This document shows, in pieces, positions 27,140-37,367 of a stretch of DNA of 64,000 nt; positions within the stretch are counted from its first letter, which is position 1, and each line of letters begins with the position of its first letter. The translations under genes and the position numbers were made by a program. The notes under the pieces were generated by a model, which saw nothing but the letters and a program-made list of their open reading frames with translations, did no database searches and was not told the origin of the DNA. Origin of the DNA: Caballeronia sp. NK8 (GTDB lineage Bacteria > Pseudomonadota > Gammaproteobacteria > Burkholderiales > Burkholderiaceae); the NCBI RefSeq assembly GCF_018408855.1, contig NZ_AP024326.1:310001-374000 (forward strand). Direction: 5' to 3'.

Positions 27140-28233
27140 TGGAGAAGACGCAGCGCAATGAAGCTCAACATCGCGGACGCCTCAGTCGTCAGATCGTGCT
27201 TTCGATGGGCCTGGTATCGATTATCACGATGCTCATCGCCTTTGTCGGATCGGTCGTGATCTACGGCTGGCTGTATGCGCTCTCGCCTCCTGAGCTTCCC
27301 AAGACGCCCGTCGAGTGGCTCATTCCCGATTCGATCGATTTCCTGATCTTCGCCACGCTGCTGTTGATCGGCCTCGTAGTGGCGGTCGTCATGGCGTCTC
27401 GCCTGGCCCGCCGTATTCTCGCGCCACTGAACTCGCTTGCTGAAGGCGCGCGCCGCATCGCAGCAGGCGACCTCGAAGCACGCGCGCTTCCCGGTGACCG
27501 TTCGCTCGGCGACACCGCGCTCCTTGTCGATGATTTCAATGCGATGGCCATCAGGCTGCAGCAAATGGCGGCTGACATGACAGCCTGGAACGCGGCGATC
27601 GCGCACGAGTTGCGCACACCACTGACGATTTTGCGCGGCCGCCTTCAAGGAATGCGCGATGGCGTGTTCAAGCCCGATGATGCGCAGATTCGCGGACTGC
27701 TGTATCAGGTAGAAGGCCTTGCGCGGATCGTCGACGACCTCCACATCATCACGCTTCAGGACATCGGCCGGCTGGAAATGCATTTCGAACCGACACGCAT
27801 CGACATTGAGATACGTCGAGCGGTCGATTCCATCAGCGACGCACTGTATGAGGCAGGTTTTACGATAGAACTCGACGTCAGTGACGCAATGGTCGTATGC
27901 GATGGTGCGCGCATCCGGCAAGCTCTTCTTGCGCTGCTCGACAACGCACGGCGCTATGCGATTCCAGGTCGATTGCGAGTGGCGCTTGGGCTCGCGCCGG
28001 CCGCCTTGGTGCTGAGTGTCGAGGATGGCGGCCCCGGCCTTGCGCCCGAATTTGCGAAGCTGGTATTCGAGCCTTTCACGCGCGCCGACGCGTCACGCTC
28101 CAGACAGTTTGGCGGATCGGGATTGGGTCTGTCGGTGGTACGCGCAATTGCGCTCGCCCATCGGGGCCGCGCGACCTTCCGCCCGTCGGCCGCCGGAGGC
28201 TCGATTTTCGAGCTCACGCTACCTCGCATTTGA
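27139..28233 (+). CDS. Sensor histidine kinase (BaeS/AdeS-like)
   Basis: A 364-residue membrane kinase. Two transmembrane helices (about 20-45 and 66-86) frame a very short periplasmic loop. A HAMP domain follows (ILAPLNSLAEGARRIAAGDLEARAL), then the dimerisation helix with H156 in AAIAHELRTPLTILRG, and an ATPase domain with LLDNARRYA (N box), VEDGGPGLA (G1) and FGGSGLGLSVVRAIA (G2). The small periplasmic part suggests it senses a membrane-located or intramembrane signal. The start codon overlaps the regulator stop (TGATG); a GTG one codon earlier is an alternative. Confidence 0.93.
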   Translation: MEKTQRNEAQHRGRLSRQIVLSMGLVSIITMLIAFVGSVVIYGWLYALSPPELPKTPVEWLIPDSIDFLIFATLLLIGLVVAVVMASRLARRILAPLNSLAEGARRIAAGDLEARALPGDRSLGDTALLVDDFNAMAIRLQQMAADMTAWNAAIAHELRTPLTILRGRLQGMRDGVFKPDDAQIRGLLYQVEGLARIVDDLHIITLQDIGRLEMHFEPTRIDIEIRRAVDSISDALYEAGFTIELDVSDAMVVCDGARIRQALLALLDNARRYAIPGRLRVALGLAPAALVLSVEDGGPGLAPEFAKLVFEPFTRADASRSRQFGGSGLGLSVVRAIALAHRGRATFRPSAAGGSIFELTLPRI

Positions 28234-28417
28234 CGCCCTATCTACTTTTTCCCGGATATAAATGCATCGTCATTGCAACGGCGATCGTGTGACCGCCGAC
28301 CGCTTCAACTTCATTTAGAGTGAATCCGGCTCGTCTTTGCGCCAATCGGTTTTGCGCAGGGCACGTAATGATGGGCTGCATCCGCGCGTCTACCGTGTAG
28401 ATACAGCCTCTGGGCAA

Positions 28418-28729
28418 TCAGGCCTTTTTGCTATAGGCATTACACCAACCCTTACCTGCGACCTGCTTACCGCCGAACATCGGACACGGAGCGGACACGT
28501 CATTCGGCCTGCCCTGATAAAACGTACAGTTACGGCAAGCCTGATCCGCTGTGTACTTCGCATACTTAAGCTTGTCGACCGTGGCCGCATCGGCCTTGTA
28601 ACCGAGCGCGAGCGATGTTGGATCGGTTTCCGACGCATCGGCTGGACCAGCAAAGGCAATGCGAGACAGCGCTAGTCCCGAAGCAACGCCCGCGGTGGTG
28701 ATCATAAAAGTGCGACGGGACTTCCTCAT
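28418..28729 (-). CDS. High-potential iron-sulfur protein (HiPIP), Tat-exported
   Basis: A 103-residue periplasmic electron carrier with one [4Fe-4S] cluster. Tat signal RKSRRTFMITTAGVASG is followed by an Ala-X-Ala-type site near IAFAGPA. Four cysteines fit the HiPIP pattern: C-X2-C (CRNC), then CPMFGG, then GWCN near the C-terminus. The ATG at 28729 with GGAG 8 nt upstream replaces the longer open frame to 28810. HiPIPs pass electrons between the cytochrome bc1 complex or periplasmic dehydrogenases and terminal acceptors. It lies just downstream of pntAB, 104 bp from pntB, and near two exported flavin-oxidase/cytochrome pairs that could be its partners. Confidence 0.9.
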   Translation of the reverse strand: MRKSRRTFMITTAGVASGLALSRIAFAGPADASETDPTSLALGYKADAATVDKLKYAKYTADQACRNCTFYQGRPNDVSAPCPMFGGKQVAGKGWCNAYSKKA

Positions 28730-28833
28730 GTAAGCTCTCCATTTTGTGAAATTGGTGTGTGACCAAGGCCTGCAAAAACCTATAGTCGGTAAAACAACGT
28801 TGATTAGCAATGGGCAGGACCCAGGCGTTGCGT

Positions 28834-30246
28834 TCAGACTTTCAGCGCGCCGAAAATTTCGCTCAACATGGTCTTCGCGTCGCCGAACAGCATGCGATTG
28901 TTGTCCTTGTAGAAGAGCGGGTTGTCTACGCCGGCGTAGCCCGAGGCCATGCTGCGTTTCATCACGATTGAGGTTTTGGCCTTCCAGACCTCCAGCACCG
29001 GCATGCCGGCGATCGGGCTCGCCGGGTCCTCCTGCGCCGCCGGGTTCACGATGTCGTTCGCGCCGATAACCATTGACACGTCCGCCTCGCGGAAGTCAGC
29101 GTTAATCTCTTCCATCTCCATCACGATGTTGTAGGGCACCTTCGCTTCGGCCAGCAGCACGTTCATGTGGCCCGGCATGCGGCCCGCCACCGGATGAATC
29201 GCGAACCGCACGTCGACGCCCTTTTCGCGCAACAGCCTGGTGAGTTCGAACACCGTGTGCTGGGCCTGCGCGACTGCCATGCCATAGCCGGGCACGATGA
29301 TTACGCTTTTCGCATCGCGCAGCAGCTCGGCGGTTTCGGCGGCGCTCACTGCCACCACCTCGCCGGCCGGCTGCGCACCGGCGCCCGCCGGTGCCGATAC
29401 GCCGCTGCCGGTACCGAAGCCGCCGGCAATCACGCTGATGAAGTTGCGATTCATCGCGCGGCACATGATGTACGACAGAATCGCGCCCGACGAGCCCACC
29501 AGCGCACCGATCACGATCAGCAAGTCGTTGCTGAGCATGAAGCCGGTGGCCGCCGCCGCCCAACCCGAGTAGCTGTTGAGCATCGACACCACTACGGGCA
29601 TGTCGGCGCCGCCGATCGCCATCACCATGTGCACACCGAACAGGAGCGAAATCGCCGTCATCACGAAGAGCGGCGTCATGCCGTCCTGAATCGTCCCCGC
29701 ATGCAGAAACGCACGGCCGAACACGATCACCACCAGCAGCGCGGCGAGGTTCAGCCAGTGCCGTGCCGGCAGCAGCAGCGGTTTTCCGCCGATCTTGCCC
29801 GACAGCTTGCCGAACGCAATGACCGATCCCGCGAAAGTCACCGCACCGATCAGAATGCCGACATAAATCTCGACTTCGTGGATCGCCTTCTCGGCGCCGG
29901 TGAACTGCACGGAGGTGTCGATGTAGCTGGCAAAGCCCACCAGGCAGGCCGCCAGGCCCACCAGGCTGTGCATCAGCGCGACCAGTTCGGGCATCTGCGT
30001 CATCTGCACCTTCTTCGCGGCGAACAGGCCGACGGCGCCGCCGACGACCAGCGCAGCGACAACGTACGGAATGCCTGCGGCCGACACGCGCGGACCGAGT
30101 CCGGTGGCCAGCACCGCGATGAGCATGCCGATCATGCCGAGCAAGTTGCCGCGGCGCGCGGTTTCGGGATTGGCCAGTCCGCCGAGGCTCAGGATGAAGA
30201 GAATCGCCGCGCCAATATAGGAGACGGTAGTCAGGTTGGAAGTCAT
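28834..30246 (-). CDS. pntB: NAD(P) transhydrogenase subunit beta
   Basis: A 470-residue PntB. The N-terminal part has about 8-9 membrane helices (domain II), and the C-terminal NADP(H)-binding domain III shows [32 protein letters not shown], and [22 protein letters not shown] with the conserved NADPH-site residues. With PntA it couples hydride transfer from NADH to NADP+ to proton entry. GGGGAC precedes the ATG; the gene follows pntA by 13 bp. Length equals the family norm. Confidence 0.96.
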   Translation of the reverse strand: MTSNLTTVSYIGAAILFILSLGGLANPETARRGNLLGMIGMLIAVLATGLGPRVSAAGIPYVVAALVVGGAVGLFAAKKVQMTQMPELVALMHSLVGLAACLVGFASYIDTSVQFTGAEKAIHEVEIYVGILIGAVTFAGSVIAFGKLSGKIGGKPLLLPARHWLNLAALLVVIVFGRAFLHAGTIQDGMTPLFVMTAISLLFGVHMVMAIGGADMPVVVSMLNSYSGWAAAATGFMLSNDLLIVIGALVGSSGAILSYIMCRAMNRNFISVIAGGFGTGSGVSAPAGAGAQPAGEVVAVSAAETAELLRDAKSVIIVPGYGMAVAQAQHTVFELTRLLREKGVDVRFAIHPVAGRMPGHMNVLLAEAKVPYNIVMEMEEINADFREADVSMVIGANDIVNPAAQEDPASPIAGMPVLEVWKAKTSIVMKRSMASGYAGVDNPLFYKDNNRMLFGDAKTMLSEIFGALKV

Positions 30247-30259
30247 TGTTGTCGTCCCC

Positions 30260-31861
30260 TTATTTGCGGAACATCGCCAGCATGCGCCGCGTCACCGCGA
30301 AGCCGCCGAACATGTTGACGGCCGTGAGTGCCAACGCGCCCACGGCCAGGCTCAGGATCAGCCCCGACGGCCGGTCGCCTGCGCCTGCGGCCAGTTCGCC
30401 CAGCGGCGGTGCGACCTGCACCAGCGCACCGATGGCGATGATCGACGAGATCGCGTTGGTCACGCTCATCAGCGGCGTGTGCAGCGACGGCGTGACATTC
30501 CAGATCACCATGTAGCCGATGAAGCAGGCCAGTACGAACACCGTGAAGTGCGACAGGAACGTGGCCGGCGCAAACAGCCCCACCAGCAGGAACGCCAGTG
30601 CACCGATGCCGAACACGATGACCAGCGCCTTGACCGACATCGGCTCGCTGTTGCCGTGGACGTTGCTCTTTTTGGGTGCGGCCGCTGCGGGCGCGGCCGA
30701 CTGAGGCTTGGGGACGACGGTCGGCTGCTTGATCGGCGGCGGCGGCCAAGTGATGTTGCCTTCCTTGATAACCGTAAGGCCGCGGATGGCATCGTCATCG
30801 AAGTCGACGTTGATCGTGCCGTCCTTGGTCTTGCACAATTCCTCGACCACGCGCAACAGGTTGTTGCCATACAACGTGGACGACTGCCGCGCCAGGCGCG
30901 AGGCGAGATCCGTATAGCCAACGATGGTCACGCCGTGACGCACCACTGCCTCGCCGGGCACGGTGAGCTCGCAGTTGCCGCCTTGCTCCGCTGCCATGTC
31001 CACGATCACGCTGCCCGGCTTCATCGACTGCACCATTTCGGCCGTGATGAGCTTCGGAGCCGGCTTGCCGGGAATCAGCGCGGTCGTGATGATGATGTCC
31101 GCGTCCCTGGCCTGCTGCGCGTACATCGCGCGCTGCGCTTGCTGGAAACCCTCGCTCATGACCTTGGCGTAGCCACCACCGCCCGAGCCTTCCTCGTCGT
31201 AGTCCACCTTGACGAATTCGCCACCCAGGGACTTGACCTGGTCGGCCACCTCGGCGCGCGTGTCGTTGGCGCGCACGATCGCACCAAGACTGGCTGCGGT
31301 GCCGATTGCAGCCAAGCCTGCTACGCCAGCGCCAGCGATGAAGACCTTGGCAGGCGGGATCTTGCCGGCGGCGGTGACCTGACCGTTCAGGAAGCGGCCG
31401 AAAGCATGTGCTGCCTCGATCACCGCACGGTAGCCGCTGATGCCAGCCATCGAGGTAAGCGCGTCCATCTTCTGCGCGCGTGACAGCGTGCGCGGCAGCG
31501 AATCGATCGCCAGCACCGTGGCCTGCTTGGCGGCCAGCTGCTGCATCAGCTCGGGGTTTTGTGCCGGCCAGACGAAACCGATCAAGATGCCGCCGTCGCG
31601 CATCAGCGCCACTTCCTCGCTGCTCGGGGCGCGCACCTTGAAAACGATATCGCTGCGAGCCCAGAGTTCGGCGGCCGAAGCCACGACCTCGGCACCGGCC
31701 GCACGGTAGGCGTCATCGTCAAAATTTCCGGCGGCGCCGGCACCGCTTTGCACAGCCACCCGAAACCCCAGCTTGAGCAATTTCTCGACTACCTCCGGTA
31801 CGGTCGCGACGCGCCGTTCGCCAGTGGTTACTTCCGAAGGAATGCCAATCAGTAATGTCAT
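30260..31861 (-). CDS. pntA: NAD(P) transhydrogenase subunit alpha, full-length (AA and AB parts joined)
   Basis: A 533-residue PntA. The NAD-binding domain I, built from two Rossmann folds, includes [14 protein letters not shown] at the N-terminus, [20 protein letters not shown] and [17 protein letters not shown] proline-rich linker (around 380-410) leads into about four C-terminal membrane helices. Many alpha-proteobacteria split this subunit; here it is a single protein as in enterobacteria. It starts with ATG at 31861 with a weak ribosome site. It forms a pntAB operon supplying NADPH. Confidence 0.95.
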   Translation of the reverse strand: MTLLIGIPSEVTTGERRVATVPEVVEKLLKLGFRVAVQSGAGAAGNFDDDAYRAAGAEVVASAAELWARSDIVFKVRAPSSEEVALMRDGGILIGFVWPAQNPELMQQLAAKQATVLAIDSLPRTLSRAQKMDALTSMAGISGYRAVIEAAHAFGRFLNGQVTAAGKIPPAKVFIAGAGVAGLAAIGTAASLGAIVRANDTRAEVADQVKSLGGEFVKVDYDEEGSGGGGYAKVMSEGFQQAQRAMYAQQARDADIIITTALIPGKPAPKLITAEMVQSMKPGSVIVDMAAEQGGNCELTVPGEAVVRHGVTIVGYTDLASRLARQSSTLYGNNLLRVVEELCKTKDGTINVDFDDDAIRGLTVIKEGNITWPPPPIKQPTVVPKPQSAAPAAAAPKKSNVHGNSEPMSVKALVIVFGIGALAFLLVGLFAPATFLSHFTVFVLACFIGYMVIWNVTPSLHTPLMSVTNAISSIIAIGALVQVAPPLGELAAGAGDRPSGLILSLAVGALALTAVNMFGGFAVTRRMLAMFRK

Positions 31862-32035
31862 AGGGAAAGTTGATTGTTCACATTGGTATCGATCATCGCA
31901 AGGAGCTTGAACCTCTGTCTCACTGAAACTTCTCCTTGCTGGATGGGGTTGCGCGCGTGGATCTCCAACGAAGTGTGCGAGGAGGTGCGATGCAGGCGCG
32001 GCGGTAATGGCGAAGTCAGGCCAGCGGCGCGATGA

Positions 32036-32332
32036 TCAATCGTCCGCGCAGAAAATCGACGCGGCGATATTGGTGAAGTTCTTCACGTCGCCAATCACCT
32101 CGGCGGCTTTGGCGGAGGAAAGAGCCATATTGATGCTGGCCTGATCGCTGAAGCGCAGTATTGCCACGCATGCGAAGGGTTGTGGATCGGATGACGGAAA
32201 CAGGACCTCGGCCGATTGAAGACCGAACTCACTCCACGCCGAGCGGACAAGCGGAGCATGGGTCGAAAGGTAATATTCGCGGTCGAACGTCGCACCTTCT
32301 GCGTTCAGGTAGGTCACCATCAGGGTAGTCAT
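32036..32332 (-). CDS. EthD-family small protein
   Basis: A 98-residue protein of the dimeric alpha/beta-barrel EthD family: MTTLMVTYLNAEGATFDREYYLSTHAPL-type start (hallmark FDxxYY...H.PL), then RFSDQASINMAL and a C-terminal DVKNFTN. EthD was named from an ether-degradation locus, and relatives occur beside many catabolic oxygenases; the molecular role is usually unknown. The start overlaps the stop of the upstream membrane-protein gene (ATGA), so they are coupled. Confidence 0.82.
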   Translation of the reverse strand: MTTLMVTYLNAEGATFDREYYLSTHAPLVRSAWSEFGLQSAEVLFPSSDPQPFACVAILRFSDQASINMALSSAKAAEVIGDVKNFTNIAASIFCADD

Positions 32333-33099
32333 ATTGAATCCTTTGTTGAGAGATGTGAGAGAGTCGCCTTATTAGCTGCGCCAGCGCCTTGAAAGCGATT
32401 TGGCATCGTCCGTGCACGGCGCAGCAACTGACCGCCAAACAACAACATCCACAGCGGCAGAACGAGCACGACCACCATCTCGCTGGAGCTCGACAGCGCC
32501 TCGAGGTCTGGAAAAAAGCCGAACAAGAAGAAGACCGCGAAGGCCCAGCCGACGATCTTCAGCAGAATCGATCCCTTCCAGCCGGCCTTTTTGAGCACGT
32601 TGGCGGCGATCAGCGTCCAGAAGAGAACGAGCGGACCCTCAATCCACCAGAGGCCGTTTTGTGTCGCATTAGCTATTGCCGTCCATACTGCCGCCGCGGC
32701 GCTTCTCGTAGCGTCGTCGCCGCCCGCGTAAAGATGGGCGAGTGGGTGAAGGGTTGCAAACTGCATGACGGCACCGGTCACGCCCACCATGACATACAAC
32801 GCGACAGCCATCGCCACCATACTGCCTAGCGAGCCCAGTTCTTCGCGAAATGCGTGCACAAAGTAGCCGCCAATGACGACGAAGGGCAGATAGAACCCGA
32901 GTGTGTCGGCAACCATGCACCAGCGAAACAGCTCGCGACTATTCGGTGGCAAGGCGAGCATCGATGCGCCGTGCAGCACCATATCCGCATCCGGACCAGT
33001 TACTGCAAAAGACAATCCGACATTCGCGTACGCCAGAACGCCACCGATGATCGCGCTCCAAGCCGTGAAGCGCATTACCTTGCGCGAGGTCTGATTCAT
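32329..33099 (-). CDS. Multi-pass membrane protein, function unknown
   Basis: About 256 residues with roughly seven hydrophobic helices (for example FTAWSAIIGGVLAYANVGL and LYVMVGVTGAVMQF). No recognisable domain beyond a general DUF4386-like appearance. ATG codons stand at 33102 and 33099; GGAG is better spaced (6 nt) for 33099. It overlaps the EthD gene by 4 nt. It lies near the FAD-oxidase/cytochrome unit but with a 77-bp gap, so membership in that operon is uncertain. Confidence 0.6.
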   Translation of the reverse strand: MNQTSRKVMRFTAWSAIIGGVLAYANVGLSFAVTGPDADMVLHGASMLALPPNSRELFRWCMVADTLGFYLPFVVIGGYFVHAFREELGSLGSMVAMAVALYVMVGVTGAVMQFATLHPLAHLYAGGDDATRSAAAAVWTAIANATQNGLWWIEGPLVLFWTLIAANVLKKAGWKGSILLKIVGWAFAVFFLFGFFPDLEALSSSSEMVVVLVLPLWMLLFGGQLLRRARTMPNRFQGAGAANKATLSHLSTKDSI

Positions 33100-33179
33100 C
33101 ATAATCTCCAGGAGAAACGTTTAGCGCTGCGCACATAGACTTCCAGTCGCCCGGAACTTAGCAACAGCGTCGTCTTCGC

Positions 33180-33857
33180 TTAATTGCGGTAAGGGGCGAG
33201 ACTCTCCGCCATCAGGCTCCCGCTTTGAGCACGCTCCAGGGCGCAATAGCCGTAGTAGATGGCCGGCATGAAATAGGCCCATGTACACAGCGCTAACGTG
33301 AAAAAATTGAGCACGACGTTGGTTTCCTCGCCGGGGATTTTGTAGAAATCGTAGATACCTGCAATCGCGAACGAGGCCACTAGCGACACAACGACGCCCA
33401 GCGCCTCAAGCATGGCGCCCACGTTTAGCAATCGTTTGACGAAATAAGCGAGATAGATCGACAGGCAGATCCACATCGCAAGATAGTAGTAAGGCAAAAA
33501 CCCGGAAATAAAATCTGCTCCGACTAAAACGAATGTGAGCACAAACGAAGCGGCAAACACCGCGACGTCCTGCCGAATTGACGGCTTGTAGCCGTGCGTA
33601 ATCGCCAATAAGCCGGCGACGGCGATGATGGGCATGCCGAACCCTCGAGAGAACGCGTCGAAGAAGTGCGCTATCTCATAGGAAACTGCGTTACCTGTGG
33701 CAAAGAATAGGATAGCGTTCGTCGCCGAGGTGCCGACGATCCACATCTCCAGACCGAGAAGATAGTTTTTTTTCTTGACGAACTTCCAGCCATAAAAGAA
33801 TGAGCTCACCGCCAGCAAAGCACTAGAGAGCATAAGAACTAAAGATCTGAGGTCCAT
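33180..33857 (-). CDS. Seven-helix membrane protein, function unknown
   Basis: A 225-residue integral membrane protein with about seven evenly spaced helices, short charged loops (FVKKKNYLLG, THGYKPSIRQD) and a tyrosine-rich FLPYYYLAMW segment. GGGAG precedes the ATG by 6 nt. It follows the cytochrome c gene by 33 bp, and that gene follows the flavin oxidase by 6 bp, so these three form a unit. It could anchor or receive electrons from the cytochrome, but no haem-ligand pattern is evident. I do not recognise the family. Confidence 0.62.
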   Translation of the reverse strand: MDLRSLVLMLSSALLAVSSFFYGWKFVKKKNYLLGLEMWIVGTSATNAILFFATGNAVSYEIAHFFDAFSRGFGMPIIAVAGLLAITHGYKPSIRQDVAVFAASFVLTFVLVGADFISGFLPYYYLAMWICLSIYLAYFVKRLLNVGAMLEALGVVVSLVASFAIAGIYDFYKIPGEETNVVLNFFTLALCTWAYFMPAIYYGYCALERAQSGSLMAESLAPYRN

Positions 33858-33890
33858 CGCTTACTCCCAATTCCGGTTGTATCTGATTGG

Positions 33891-34550
33891 TCAATCTTTC
33901 TTCGGTTCAAGGCTTGCCAGATAGGTGGCAACGGCTTTGCGATCTTCAGGCGAAAAACCCATTGCAAGGTTTTTCATCACGCCTGTAGGTTCGCTGCGGG
34001 TGCCCGAAGCGAAGTGATCGAACTGCGCAAGCAGATAGTCGTACCCCTGGCCAGCCAGACGCGGAAACTGATCGTGGCCCATCAATCGAGCGCCATGACA
34101 TGCGGCACAGTTGGCAGCGGCTACCAGATGCAGCCCTTTCTCGCGCAGTTGCGCATCCGGCCTGAAGTAACGATTCGCGACAGGGGGCACACCCGCGAAA
34201 TATGCCGCCAGCGACTTGATCTGCGCATCGCTCATCGTCAACGCGAGAGGCGTCATATTCGGATTTCGCCGCGCCTGACCTGAGAAGTCGTGGAGTTGAG
34301 CCTCTAGGTAAGGTGCTGGTTGCCCCGCCAAGCTCGGATACCCCTGGTGGAGTGAATTGCCCTTGACGCCGTGGCAGCCCATGCAGACATCGGTTACATG
34401 TGGCCAAGCGCCACCGTCGACCAGGTAAGCGGTCGTCGAGTTAGCGATATAGCTCTGAAGCCGATAAAGACCCAGCAGATCGGAACCGAAAATGGCCAGC
34501 AACAGTACGACGGCCAAAGGAACGCAAATCAATAGGATTTTTTTCATCAT
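33891..34550 (-). CDS. Membrane-anchored diheme cytochrome c (c4-like)
   Basis: A 219-residue cytochrome. An uncleaved-looking N-terminal helix (about residues 4-28) is followed by two c-type haem motifs, C56-M-G-C59-H60 and C148-A-A-C151-H152. Each sits in a domain that repeats YPSLAGQ / FPRLAGQ and an internal Met (NMTPLAL, MKNLAMG) that could be the sixth ligand. It probably accepts electrons in the periplasm from the flavin oxidase encoded 6 bp upstream. Its paralogue at 46471-47157 is paired with the paralogous oxidase. Confidence 0.88.
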   Translation of the reverse strand: MMKKILLICVPLAVVLLLAIFGSDLLGLYRLQSYIANSTTAYLVDGGAWPHVTDVCMGCHGVKGNSLHQGYPSLAGQPAPYLEAQLHDFSGQARRNPNMTPLALTMSDAQIKSLAAYFAGVPPVANRYFRPDAQLREKGLHLVAAANCAACHGARLMGHDQFPRLAGQGYDYLLAQFDHFASGTRSEPTGVMKNLAMGFSPEDRKAVATYLASLEPKKD

Positions 34551-34556
34551 CGCCTC

Positions 34557-36041
34557 TTACGCCCGACGCAGGGCGTTCAGGGCCTGAAGCGCGCCCTGAT
34601 GTCCTGAGCGCACGGCGCCATCCATGTAGCCGGCCCAAATATTCGCAGTCTCCGTCCCCGACCAGATCAGCCTGCCGCACGACGGGCGGAGAGCCTCGCC
34701 GTGTGCACTCCAAAATCCCGGAGGAATGGCGGAAACGCAGGTTAAGGTCCAGCGATCCGCCTGGCCCCAGTCTTGATCGTGGTAGGCAACGGGAGACAGC
34801 GCTTCGTCGCCCCATGCCTGGGCGTAGAACTGCTTATGCATAGCGATCGCCGCGTCCCGTTCCGATGGCACCTTGGCGTTCTCGACGAATGCATTGATGA
34901 CGCCGATCTCTGCGGCGGGCGGAGAGTTGTCATAGGCCCAGATGATTGGGCCATTAAACTGAAAAATGCTCCCGTTCATTCCCTTGTCGCGCCAGAATGG
35001 ACGGCGATACACCATGGCCGTTTTCCTCGCGGGAGAATGCGCGGGCCAGGCGCGCTGCAGAGCCGCGCGCTTTTCTGGCAGCGGAGGATCGAACTGGATC
35101 TGATGACACAATGCAGGATGGATGGCCATGACGACGGTTCGCGCGCGCACTTCGCCATGGTCGGTATGCAGGGTGACGACGTCGCCATCCCATCCAGCAA
35201 TCCGGCGCACCGGAGTTGACAGGCGCACCTTACTGCTCAGTTGCTGGGCCATCTTAATGCTGAGGATTTGCGAGCCGCCAATGAAACGTGTTTCCTGGGC
35301 GCTATGCTTGATGCTGTCAAGCTGCGAGTAATCGCAATCTGCGGAATTGATCATCGAAAGGAAGTGCAGCAATCCCATCTTCGCCGGGGCCGTGCCGCCC
35401 GAAAGGGTGATGCTGCCATTCCATGCCACTTGGTCTTCTGGCTTGATATTCTGTTTTTGCAGCCAGTCGCCGACAGACAGCTTGTCCAGTTCGCCGGCCA
35501 TCGGAGACGTCCAGGGCGTGCCGCAAGGCACATCGCGCGCGAGTCTGCTGAGCTTTGCCCCGATCGCCTCGTCGGTGCCGAAAGTGCCTTTTAGATCGAC
35601 TGTCACGCGACCGTCGCCGCCGAGAACAACTGTATTGCCATCGTAATAAGTTGGGAAGGTACCGACACCCAATTCGCGCGCAAGATCTGCGACGGCTGTC
35701 TGACCAGGACCGATCCATTGGCCGCCGACTTCCGAAACGTACCCGCCGGGAATGTTGTAGTTGAGCGTTCGCCCCCCCACACGATCACGGGCTTCCAGCA
35801 CCAGAATGGACTCGCAGCCTGCTTGATGCAGATCTCGCGCGGCGGTCAGTCCAGCCAGCCCCGCTCCTATGATGGCGACGTCGAGAACGTCGTCCGCGCT
35901 TGGCGCGCTCTTGGGGACGGTCGCAAAAGACTGTCGGGCACCGACGGCGAGCGTGCCGACGGCCGCTGAGGCACCGGCATACTTAAGCCATTGCCTGCGC
36001 CCCAGGCTTTCGGCGCCTTCAGGGAACAATTTTTCTGCCAT
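34557..36041 (-). CDS. Flavin monoamine oxidase family protein, Tat-exported (copy 1)
   Basis: A 494-residue FAD amine-oxidase-fold protein. The N-terminus carries a twin-arginine segment (GRRQWLKYAGASAAVG) ahead of the Rossmann FAD site VAIIGAGLAGLTAARDL and EARDRVGGRT. The C-terminal WSGTETANIWAGYMDGAVRSG is the MAO flavin-site signature. It should oxidise an amine (or other C-H/C-N bond) in the periplasm. Instead of O2 its acceptor may be the cytochrome c encoded just downstream, as for nicotine oxidoreductase NicA2 and its cytochrome CycN. It is paralogous to 47158-48657. A TATATT -10 with the TAGGTC element lies about 200 bp upstream. Confidence 0.85.
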   Translation of the reverse strand: MAEKLFPEGAESLGRRQWLKYAGASAAVGTLAVGARQSFATVPKSAPSADDVLDVAIIGAGLAGLTAARDLHQAGCESILVLEARDRVGGRTLNYNIPGGYVSEVGGQWIGPGQTAVADLARELGVGTFPTYYDGNTVVLGGDGRVTVDLKGTFGTDEAIGAKLSRLARDVPCGTPWTSPMAGELDKLSVGDWLQKQNIKPEDQVAWNGSITLSGGTAPAKMGLLHFLSMINSADCDYSQLDSIKHSAQETRFIGGSQILSIKMAQQLSSKVRLSTPVRRIAGWDGDVVTLHTDHGEVRARTVVMAIHPALCHQIQFDPPLPEKRAALQRAWPAHSPARKTAMVYRRPFWRDKGMNGSIFQFNGPIIWAYDNSPPAAEIGVINAFVENAKVPSERDAAIAMHKQFYAQAWGDEALSPVAYHDQDWGQADRWTLTCVSAIPPGFWSAHGEALRPSCGRLIWSGTETANIWAGYMDGAVRSGHQGALQALNALRRA

Positions 36042-36415
36042 AGTGCCTCTGTCTGCGTGATGAGGTCCCGCTGTTGCGTTTCCCCGAAACTGCCCCGTTC
36101 AGGCTCCAGGCTCCATATCCGGGTCGAAATAACGTCCTGCGCATATCCTCAAAAGCCCCTTCAGAACAATTGATAAGCTTTATGCGAGACTGCGGATCTG
36201 CCGTTCCAGTGCCGTGCATATAGTCCAACATGACAAATATAGGTCGCTATACCAATCATTAAGGCGAAGAGATGCAGCGCGACTCGCAACGTTTCGCTGT
36301 CGGACGTCTCGCTAAGTACCAAAGTGCAGCGCCATAGAAAGATCTTGATCCGGGCTGGTAAGCAGGATCGGCCCGCATCCGTCCGAACATCACTGGCGCA
36401 TGTCCGGACTAGCGC
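36042..36415. other. Intergenic region between oxidase copy 1 and etfA
   Basis: About 370 bp without a supported gene. It holds the GACCTATATT element (minus strand, 36236-36245), which matches the -10 surroundings of other promoters in this cluster but lacks the GACAGG palindrome 33 bp upstream. Confidence 0.5.
36236..36245 (-). promoter_or_regulatory. Candidate -10/GACCTA element upstream of oxidase copy 1
   Basis: Minus-strand GACCTATATT, with -10 TATATT at 36236-36241, inside the short dyad TATAG-CGAC-CTATA. It resembles the -10 regions at 39667, 56805 and 57742. Supported by similarity and position only. Confidence 0.4.
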
Positions 36416-37348
36416 TCACATTGACGACACCAGCTCCGGCACGATCTGGAAAAGATCGCCCACGAGACCGTAGTCGGCCACGCTGAAAATTGGCGCTTCT
36501 TCATCCTTGTTGATTGCGACAATCACCTTTGAGTCCTTCATGCCAGCCAGGTGCTGAATCGCACCCGAGATGCCCACGGCAACGTACAGGTGCGGTGCGA
36601 CGATCTTGCCGGTCTGGCCGACTTGGTAGTCGTTTGACACATATCCCGCATCCACTGCCGCACGCGAGGCGCCGAGTGCTGCGTTGAGCTTGTCGGCGAG
36701 CGGCTCCAGAATCGACGCAAAACTCTCGCTGCTGCCCAGGCCGCGGCCACCCGAAACGACGATCTTTGCGCTAGTCAGCTCCGGACGGTCGAGTTTCGTG
36801 ACTTCACGGCCAACGAATTGCGAGAGGCCGCTGTCCGCTGACGCGTCGAGCCTTTCCACGACGGCATTGCCACCGTGTGTGGAATCTGCATCAAATGCCG
36901 TGGGCCGCACCGTGATGACCTTGATCGGATCCACTGACTGAACAGTTACGATCGCATTGCCCGCATAGACTGGACGCTCGAACGTGTCCGGCGAGTTCAC
37001 TGCCGTGATTTCCGAGATTTGCGCGACGTCAAGCTTTGCAGCAATCCGCGGCGTAACGTTTTTGCCCGCTGCCGTGGCCGGCGCGAGAATGTGCGAATAG
37101 TTCCTCGCAATCGAAAGCACCGTCGCTTCAACGTTCTCTGCGAGGCCTACTTCGAGGTGCGGGGCATCGGCTAGCAGCACCTTCGAAACGCCCGCGATCT
37201 TCGCCGCTGAATCGGCCGCGGCCTTTGCGTTGTGACCTAAAATCAGCACGTGCACGTCGCCCCCGATCTTCTGTGCAGCGGCGACCGTGTTCAGCGTTGC
37301 AGCTCTAACCGACACGTTATCGTGTTCAGCAATAACCAGGTTCGTCAT
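36416..37348 (-). CDS. etfA: Electron transfer flavoprotein subunit alpha
   Basis: A 310-residue EtfA. The N-terminal domain is followed by the FAD-binding C-terminal domain with [46 protein letters not shown] and [22 protein letters not shown]. It carries electrons from acyl-CoA dehydrogenases to ETF-ubiquinone oxidoreductase, whose gene lies at 61716-63422. GGGAG precedes the ATG. It follows etfB by 19 bp. Close to a dedicated acyl-CoA dehydrogenase, it is probably the private carrier of this pathway. Confidence 0.96.
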   Translation of the reverse strand: MTNLVIAEHDNVSVRAATLNTVAAAQKIGGDVHVLILGHNAKAAADSAAKIAGVSKVLLADAPHLEVGLAENVEATVLSIARNYSHILAPATAAGKNVTPRIAAKLDVAQISEITAVNSPDTFERPVYAGNAIVTVQSVDPIKVITVRPTAFDADSTHGGNAVVERLDASADSGLSQFVGREVTKLDRPELTSAKIVVSGGRGLGSSESFASILEPLADKLNAALGASRAAVDAGYVSNDYQVGQTGKIVAPHLYVAVGISGAIQHLAGMKDSKVIVAINKDEEAPIFSVADYGLVGDLFQIVPELVSSM

Positions 37349-37367
37349 CTCTCTCGCTCCCTAACCT

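Noticed and set aside
29167..31483. Long plus-strand frames opposite pntB and pntA
   Set aside because: His/Arg/Gln-rich translations typical of antisense frames in GC-rich DNA; pntAB motifs on the minus strand are unambiguous.
36242..36300. Search for the GACAGG palindrome 33 bp upstream of the 36236 element
   Set aside because: Sequence at 36275-36292 shows no such palindrome, so oxidase copy 1 was not counted as a fourth member of the shared promoter class.
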